From the NCBI RefSeq assembly GCF_029207565.1, contig NZ_JANCMW010000001.1, positions 248,001 to 312,000 of the forward strand: a stretch of 64,000 nucleotides of DNA, given 5' to 3'. The position numbers and the translations under genes are program-made. The stretch is from Marinobacter iranensis (GTDB lineage: Bacteria > Pseudomonadota > Gammaproteobacteria > Pseudomonadales > Oleiphilaceae). The notes below the pieces were generated by a model that made no database searches, was not told the DNA's origin, and was given only the letters and a program-made list of their open reading frames with translations. Positions 59,156 through 64,000 of this stretch are shown piece by piece (position 1 is the stretch's first letter; each line of letters begins with the position of its first letter).

Positions 59156-60037
59156 TCAGCTTTCCCGGCTCTGCAGGTGGGGCAGTTCGGTGTGGCGAAC
59201 CTGCACATTACTGTATTTGCCCGAGAAATATCGGCCCAACTGATCACACATGTAAACCGAGCGATGCTGGCCGCCGGTGCAGCCGATGGAAATGGTCATG
59301 TAGCTGCGATTACTGTCTGCAAACGAAGGCAGCCAGCTTTCCAGGAACCGGGTCAGGTCTTCCACCATTTTCCGGCTCAGGGGCTCCTTCTCCAGAAAAT
59401 CGATGACGGGCTGATCGGTTCCCACGAATTGCCGGAGGCTGGTATCCCAGTACGGATTGGGCAGGCAACGCACATCAAACACATAGTCGGAATCCAGCGG
59501 GACCCCATGCTTGAAGCCGAATGACTGGAACAGCAACGCCAGTTCCTGGTCGCGCCTGCCCGCCACACGCTGTTTCACCATGTCCCTCAGCTCGTACATG
59601 GACAGGCCAGTGGTGTCGATGTAGAGGTCCGCCAGTTTGGAAAGGGGTTCCAGTAACTTTTTCTCGTTACCGATAGCCTCGCGCAGTGAGGTCTTGTCGT
59701 CACTCAGCGGATGCTTGCGTCGCGTGGCGTGGAATCGCTGCAAAAGGGATTGTTCATCGGCGTCAAGATAGATGATCTCGATGGTCACACCGGTGTCCTG
59801 CAGGCTGCGGTAAATGTCCTCGAAATTGCTGAGTTCGCCGGAGAGGTTGCGAGCGTCAATGCTGACCGCCATCTTGCGCAGACGGCCAGGCGAGTTCTGG
59901 CTGGTTGCTTCCTGTGTGAGGGGGAACAGCAGGCCGATGGGCAGGTTATCGATGCAATAATAGCCCAGGTCTTCCAGCACATGCAGCGCCGTACTTTTCC
60001 CGGAACCTGATCGGCCGCTGACGATGATCAGTTTCAT
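59156..60037 (-). CDS. rapZ: RNase adapter protein RapZ
   Basis: RapZ is a P-loop protein that in enterics guides RNase E to GlmZ small RNA and senses glucosamine-6-phosphate. The 293-residue protein has Walker A GRSGSGKST (residues 8-16), Walker B-like DARN and the C-terminal GCTGGQHRSVYMCDQL motif. Whether it controls a GlmZ-like RNA here is unknown. It sits between ptsN and HPr, as in the conserved rpoN operon. Confidence 0.95.
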   Translation of the reverse strand: MKLIIVSGRSGSGKSTALHVLEDLGYYCIDNLPIGLLFPLTQEATSQNSPGRLRKMAVSIDARNLSGELSNFEDIYRSLQDTGVTIEIIYLDADEQSLLQRFHATRRKHPLSDDKTSLREAIGNEKKLLEPLSKLADLYIDTTGLSMYELRDMVKQRVAGRRDQELALLFQSFGFKHGVPLDSDYVFDVRCLPNPYWDTSLRQFVGTDQPVIDFLEKEPLSRKMVEDLTRFLESWLPSFADSNRSYMTISIGCTGGQHRSVYMCDQLGRYFSGKYSNVQVRHTELPHLQSRES

Positions 60038-60065
60038 AGCCCGTTAACCTCGGATGTGGAGTTGT

Positions 60066-60536
60066 TCAGCTCGCCTTGGCTGTCATCCGGCGATAGAGAG
60101 AGTCTGCATCGGTGCATTGACGCAACTGATCGCAGAATGCGCGCTCGTTAAACTTCTCGGCAAGCTGGCTCAAAAGCTCAAGATGTTCGCTGGTTGCCTC
60201 TTTGGGGACAATGAGTGTGAACACAAGATCCACCGGCTGGTTGTCGATGGCGTCAAACGCAACACCTTCGTCCAGAGTCAGCAATACACCCACAACGTGA
60301 TCCAGCCCTTCCAGACGGCAGTGGGGGATAGCGATTCCCTGTCCGATTCCAGTGCTCCCCAGCCGCTCCCGGGCAACCAGGTTGTTGAAAATCTGGGTAT
60401 CGCTGAGCGCCGTGTCGTGTTGCTGGATCTGCTCGGCAATGGTTTCCATAACCCGCTTTTTACTGGAAGCAGGCACCCGGCAAAGGGTCAGCTCCGGCGC
60501 GAGAATGTTCTCGATAGTCAGGGATGTGTCGGTCAT
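60066..60536 (-). CDS. ptsN: Nitrogen regulatory PTS IIA protein PtsN
   Basis: EIIA-Ntr is the end acceptor of the nitrogen phosphotransfer system and controls potassium and other transporters. The 156-residue protein has the phosphorylated His at residue 72 in GIAIPHCRL, the GSTGIGQG loop, and normal length. A terminator-like hairpin separates it from hpf upstream, so some transcripts may stop before it. Confidence 0.95.
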   Translation of the reverse strand: MTDTSLTIENILAPELTLCRVPASSKKRVMETIAEQIQQHDTALSDTQIFNNLVARERLGSTGIGQGIAIPHCRLEGLDHVVGVLLTLDEGVAFDAIDNQPVDLVFTLIVPKEATSEHLELLSQLAEKFNERAFCDQLRQCTDADSLYRRMTAKAS

Positions 60537-60555
60537 GAATCGACTGCAGTTCCGT

Positions 60556-60609
60556 AAAAAAAGGCTGCGGCACTCTTTAGCCAGTTAGGCTGGTTAGCAG
60601 TGCCGCAGC
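60556..60609 (-). terminator. Terminator or attenuator between hpf and ptsN
   Basis: On the - strand GCTGCGGCACT (60599-60609) pairs with AGTGCCGCAGC (60564-60574) and is followed by a 7-base T-run. An inner CCAG/CTGG stem is also present. It would reduce transcription from rpoN-hpf into ptsN-rapZ-HPr. Confidence 0.85.
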
Positions 60610-60640
60610 TCGATTAACTGTCATGCAGGGAGGTGGTGTC

Positions 60641-60949
60641 CTAGCGGGCGCCGTTCCCATGCATCCGGTCTACGTTCTTTTCCTTGTGCTTCAGGATCTG
60701 CCTGTCCAGCTTGTCTACCAATGCATCAATGGCAGCGTACATATCGCTGTTTTCGGCCTTTGCGTGAATCTCACCACCTATCACGTGAAGCGTAGCTTCC
60801 GCCATCTGGCGCACTTTTTCCACCTCAAGGGTAACCTGGCAATTGCTGATATGGTCAAAGTGCCGCTCAAGCTTTTCAAATTTTCCGGATACATAATCCT
60901 TCAGTGCGGGAGTCAGTTCTACGTGATGGCCTGAAATATTGAGTTGCAT
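60641..60949 (-). CDS. hpf: Ribosome hibernation promoting factor (short HPF)
   Basis: HPF binds the 30S decoding site and promotes 100S dimer formation in stationary phase. The 102-residue protein is the short form: MQLNISGHHVELTPALKDYV at the start and LDRQILKHKEKN at the end, without the C-terminal dimerisation domain of long HPF. It follows rpoN after 26 bp, the usual position. Confidence 0.95.
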   Translation of the reverse strand: MQLNISGHHVELTPALKDYVSGKFEKLERHFDHISNCQVTLEVEKVRQMAEATLHVIGGEIHAKAENSDMYAAIDALVDKLDRQILKHKEKNVDRMHGNGAR

Positions 60950-60975
60950 AGGCGTCTCCTGTTTTTCGGATGTTT

Positions 60976-62502
60976 CTAGACCAGTCGCTTCCTCTCGTTA
61001 GAGGGAGGAACGTGCATTGCCTCACGGTACTTGGCCACGGTTCGTCTCGCCACCTTGATACCCTGTTCTCCTAGCATGGCTGCAATTTTGCTATCGCTCA
61101 ATGGCTTTTTCGGAGTTTCCGTTGCAATCAGCTTCTTGATCATGGCGCGGATTGCAGTGGAGGAGCACTCCCCACCCTCGTCGGTACTGACATGGCTTGA
61201 GAAAAAATACTTAAGCTCGAATATGCCCCGGGGCGTATGCATGTACTTTTGGGTGGTCACCCGGGAAATGGTCGACTCGTGCATCTCCACAGCCTGGGCA
61301 ATGTCCGAAAGGATCAGTGGCTTCATGTATTCCTCGCCATGGTCCAGGAATCCTTGCTGATGCTCGACAATACGCGTGGCCACCTTGAGCAGGGTTTCGT
61401 TGCGGCTTTGCAGGCTCTTGATGAACCACTTCGCCTCCTGCAGTTGATCCCGCAGGTAGGTATTGTCGGCACTGCTATCCGCACGCTTTATAAGAGAAGC
61501 ATAGCTCGCATTGACGCGAATGCGCGGTGCAATTTCAGGATTCAGTTCCACTCGCCAGCGCTCATTGTGCTTGCGAACGATCACATCAGGGATCACGTAG
61601 TCCGGTTCGGCCTGGTCCAGCGTGTCGCCGGGGCGCGGGTTCAGCCCGGTAATCAGAGCCAGTACATCCCGCAGCTGATCTTCCTTAAGGCGGCTGCGGC
61701 GCAGTAGCTGGGCGTAATCCCGGTTGCCGAGCAGATTTATATAATGGGTGATCACCAGCCGCGCCTGGGCCAGCCAGGGCGTGTCGGGGGGCAGCTGGTT
61801 CAACTGGATCAGCAGGCACTCCTGCAGGTTCCGGGCAAAAACACCGGGCGGATCGAAGTGTTGCAGGCGATGCAGTACTGCTTCCACCTCATCCAGTTCC
61901 AGGGGGTCTTCATCGGACTCCTCAACCATCCCTGAATGGATTTCCTCGAGCGGGGAGGTCAGGTAGCCATGGTTATCAACCGCATCCAGCAGGGCATGGG
62001 CAATGGCCTGGTCCCGCTCGCTCATGGGCGTCAGGTTCAGTTGCCATTCCAGGTGGTCCTGTAGGGTTTCCGTGGGGGAGTTGCGGGTTTCGAAGTCGTT
62101 GTCGTTTTCGTCGTCGTTGCGGGCAGCGGAAGCGGGAGCGGACTGGTAGATGTCGTCCCAGGCTGTGTCCACGGGCAGGTCATCGGGGATGGTGTCCGGG
62201 CTGTCGGTTTCCGACGACCAGTCCGGTCCGTTTTCAGATTCATCCCAATCCGGTGAGGATTCAGAAGCGGTGTTGGCCTCTTCGGCTGACGCCGTTTCCG
62301 CAGCCTCGTTTTCACTGTCCGTCGATTCCGGATTCTGGTTGTCGTCGTCTTCCGAGGTTTCCAGCATCGGGTTGGATTCCAGTGCCTGCTGGATTTCTTG
62401 CTGGAGGTCCAGAGTGGAGAGCTGTAGAAGCCTGATAGCCTGTTGCAGCTGGGGCGTCATGGTCAGGCTTTGACCCAGCTTTAACTGTAATGAGGCTTTC
62501 AT
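60976..62502 (-). CDS. rpoN: RNA polymerase sigma-54 factor RpoN
   Basis: Sigma-54 directs transcription from -24/-12 promoters with enhancer-binding activators. The 508-residue protein has the Gln/Leu-rich region I ([20 protein letters not shown]), an acidic region II (residues 50-140), the core-binding region, the HTH with [22 protein letters not shown], and the RpoN box [10 protein letters not shown] near the C-terminus. ATG 62502 gives [10 protein letters not shown]; an ATG at 62508 has a slightly better ribosome site. It lies 109 bp after lptB, so it may have its own promoter. Confidence 0.97.
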   Translation of the reverse strand: MKASLQLKLGQSLTMTPQLQQAIRLLQLSTLDLQQEIQQALESNPMLETSEDDDNQNPESTDSENEAAETASAEEANTASESSPDWDESENGPDWSSETDSPDTIPDDLPVDTAWDDIYQSAPASAARNDDENDNDFETRNSPTETLQDHLEWQLNLTPMSERDQAIAHALLDAVDNHGYLTSPLEEIHSGMVEESDEDPLELDEVEAVLHRLQHFDPPGVFARNLQECLLIQLNQLPPDTPWLAQARLVITHYINLLGNRDYAQLLRRSRLKEDQLRDVLALITGLNPRPGDTLDQAEPDYVIPDVIVRKHNERWRVELNPEIAPRIRVNASYASLIKRADSSADNTYLRDQLQEAKWFIKSLQSRNETLLKVATRIVEHQQGFLDHGEEYMKPLILSDIAQAVEMHESTISRVTTQKYMHTPRGIFELKYFFSSHVSTDEGGECSSTAIRAMIKKLIATETPKKPLSDSKIAAMLGEQGIKVARRTVAKYREAMHVPPSNERKRLV

Positions 62503-62611
62503 AACCATGGTTCAGGATCCGTCACTCGGTCTCTCTCGGGAGTTGGGGTTGCACAAAAAGTCTTTGTATGCTGGCTACTTGCCGTGCCAAGCAAGTTCTT
62601 TGCCGAGTGTA

Positions 62612-63337
62612 CTACAGGCGAAACTCATTGCCCAGATACACTTCCTTGACCTGCTGGTTGGCCAGTATATCGTCCGAGTTTCCAGAGGCAATGATGTGAC
62701 CGCCGCTGACAATGTAGGCGTTCTCACAGATATCGAGGGTTTCCCGCACGTTGTGGTCGGTGATCAGCACGCCTATGCCCTTGTCCCGCAGGTGGCGGAT
62801 AATCTGCTTGATATCGCTCACCGAAATCGGGTCGACCCCGGCAAAAGGCTCATCCAGCAGGATAAAGGCGGGTTCCATCGCCAGTGCCCGGGCGATTTCC
62901 ACCCGCCGGCGCTCACCACCAGACAGCGCCATGCCGACACTGTCACGGATGTGGGTGATGTGGAACTCTGCCAGTAGCTCTTCAAGTTTGGCGTCCCGGT
63001 CGCCGCGCTTGAGTTCGCGGCGGGTCTCCAGGATGGCCATGATGTTGTCACGCACCGTCAGTTTGCGGAACACCGAGGCTTCCTGGGGCAGGTAACCGAT
63101 GCCTTTGCGGGCCCGGCCATGCATGGGCAGGGGTGTGATGTCCTGATTGTCGATGGTGATGCGGCCATTGTCAGCGGGCACCAGGCCAACAATCATGTAG
63201 AAGCAGGTGGTTTTGCCGGCGCCATTGGGGCCCAGCAGCCCGACAATCTCGCCGCTGCGGATTTCCAGCGAAACATCGATGACGACTTTCTTCTGCTTGT
63301 AGCTTTTTGCCAGGTTACTGGCCCTGAGAACTGCCAT
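62612..63337 (-). CDS. lptB: LPS export ABC transporter ATPase LptB
   Basis: LptB powers extraction of LPS from the inner membrane with LptFG. The 241-residue ATPase has Walker [10 protein letters not shown], signature LSGGERRR, Walker [11 protein letters not shown] and the switch His in ITDHNVRET. Its start overlaps lptA by 23 bp. Confidence 0.97.
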   Translation of the reverse strand: MAVLRASNLAKSYKQKKVVIDVSLEIRSGEIVGLLGPNGAGKTTCFYMIVGLVPADNGRITIDNQDITPLPMHGRARKGIGYLPQEASVFRKLTVRDNIMAILETRRELKRGDRDAKLEELLAEFHITHIRDSVGMALSGGERRRVEIARALAMEPAFILLDEPFAGVDPISVSDIKQIIRHLRDKGIGVLITDHNVRETLDICENAYIVSGGHIIASGNSDDILANQQVKEVYLGNEFRL

Positions 63338-63923
63338 CGGTATCCTGTCTGTCGGAGTTGTTGTCTGGGTTGCTGCGTGGCTGTATCACCATTTCGACGC
63401 GGCCGCTGCCTTCACCCTGGTCGGCGGAGCCTTCAGCGGTGACGACGCGTTCGGCGCTGTCGTAGTGGATAACGTCGCCCCGGAACAGGTTGCCGCCCTG
63501 TTCGATCACGGCCTCGCGCTCGAAAGTGACCCGATTGTCGGACGCAGACCAGGTAATACTCAGGGCGCGGGCATCGGTTTCCCCCTGGCCTTCCATGGCC
63601 GGTTGCCGATAGCGGGCCGGGGTGCCGGTGGCTTCAATACGGCTGACACCATTTTCGTCTCGATAAAGCACAACCTTGTCGGCCATCAGATTGGCGTCAC
63701 CCTGGGTCATTTTCACGGACCCGGTGTAGGTTGCTATGCCCTGGCCATCATCAAGCCTGGCGCTGTCGGCATTGACCCGGATAGGCTCGTCCGACTCCAG
63801 ATCAAACCCGGTGGCGGGCGAAGTGCCCAATACCAGGAAAAGCACCGCTATTGCCGGAAGCGCCGCAACGGGCCGACGGCACCTGCTCTCGGGGCGGGAG
63901 ATGAATTTATTTGCCAGGCTCAT
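63315..63923 (-). CDS. lptA: LPS transport periplasmic protein LptA
   Basis: LptA forms the periplasmic bridge for LPS. The 202-residue precursor has a signal peptide (hydrophobic stretch about residues 19-34, cleavage near residue 39) and an OstA/LptA beta-jellyroll domain ([23 protein letters not shown]...). ATG 63923 is decided by GGAAGGA 4-5 bases upstream; it overlaps the end of lptC by 17 bp. A frame open to 63968 lies wholly inside lptC. Confidence 0.93.
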   Translation of the reverse strand: MSLANKFISRPESRCRRPVAALPAIAVLFLVLGTSPATGFDLESDEPIRVNADSARLDDGQGIATYTGSVKMTQGDANLMADKVVLYRDENGVSRIEATGTPARYRQPAMEGQGETDARALSITWSASDNRVTFEREAVIEQGGNLFRGDVIHYDSAERVVTAEGSADQGEGSGRVEMVIQPRSNPDNNSDRQDTDGSSQGQ

Positions 63924-64000
63924 AGCGTCCTTCCACTTGCGAGTCGAGTTGAAGAATTCGGTCATCAATCCAGGCCTTCATGCCGGTTGCGCGGGTCATG
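63907..64000 (-). CDS. lptC: LPS export protein LptC, C-terminal end (5' end outside window)
   Basis: The last 30 codons of a gene that runs off the right edge: ATGMKAWIDDRILQLDSQVE then GRYEPGK and a TAA at 63907-63909. The [26 protein letters not shown] ending and the position directly upstream of lptA identify LptC, the bitopic protein that passes LPS from LptFG to LptA. Overlaps lptA by 17 bp. Confidence 0.8.
   Translation of the reverse strand, partial: MTRATGMKAWIDDRILQLDSQVEGRYEPGK

Noticed and set aside
62563..62590. Possible sigma-54 promoter upstream of rpoN (TTGGCACG on the - strand)
   Set aside because: The -24 part is good, but the downstream GC is 11 bases from GG and the -12 element reads GTAGC instead of TTGC; not convincing.

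Overview
This 64-kb window is core chromosome of a gammaproteobacterium, most probably Marinobacter or a close relative. The evidence is protein sequence and gene order: mutL-miaA-hfq-hflX-hflK-hflC-hisZ-purA, leuS-lptE-holA, ybeZ-ybeY-corC-lnt, mreBCD-maf-rng-yhdP and lptC-lptA-lptB-rpoN-hpf-ptsN-rapZ-HPr. DNA is moderately GC-rich. I found no prophage, insertion sequence, CRISPR array, tRNA or rRNA. Almost all genes can be named; the unusual material lies mainly between genes.

Layout. 1-8.3 kb: mismatch repair, tRNA modification, Hfq, HflX/HflKC membrane protease control, histidine and purine synthesis, on +. 8.3-11.9 kb: cmoB, cmoA, two small membrane-anchored unknowns and the SrkA kinase, on -. 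12.0-18.5 kb: an FAD oxidoreductase, comF (-) and the biotin operon bioBFHCD (+) behind a BirA-type operator. 18.6-23.7 kb: a small flagellin-rod-like protein, a SprA-like putative metalloprotease and two tandem 600-residue acyl-CoA dehydrogenases, the first preceded by a PsrA-like box. 23.7-29.1 kb: endA, a small coiled-coil protein, holA, lptE, leuS (-). 29.4-43.4 kb: ybeZ-ybeY-corC-lnt, miaB, trmH, yejK, cysDN, a PilZ protein and rimO. 43.7-47.0 kb: gatCAB. 47.3-56.7 kb: mreBCD, maf, rng, yhdP, a nitrilase-family amidase. 56.7-64 kb: yjgA, mgtE, then HPr-rapZ-ptsN-hpf-rpoN-lptB-lptA-lptC on -.

The most interesting signal is a family of dispersed nested hairpins between 29 and 47 kb. Five copies share a core that, on one strand, carries two successive small hairpins with loops of the form ANGGAY. 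This resembles the TwoAYGGAY RNA motif and fits the CsrA/RsmA binding consensus CANGGA. Each core is enclosed by long inverted arms that are nearly perfectly self-complementary, but the distal arm sequence differs at every locus. Four of the five lie 5' of a gene with the motif strand equal to that gene's coding strand (leuS, ybeZ, miaB, mreB). A second core type sits in two convergent gene gaps, and a core-less arm palindrome lies near 38.4 kb. A separate REP family (GTAGGTCGGATTAG...TAATCCGAC) occurs 11 times in the same gaps, with compensatory changes in its inner stem. Other points: a BirA operator lying inside the comF reading frame, a degenerate APS-kinase remnant on CysN, a possible ATT start for mreC, and a TTG start for ybeZ.
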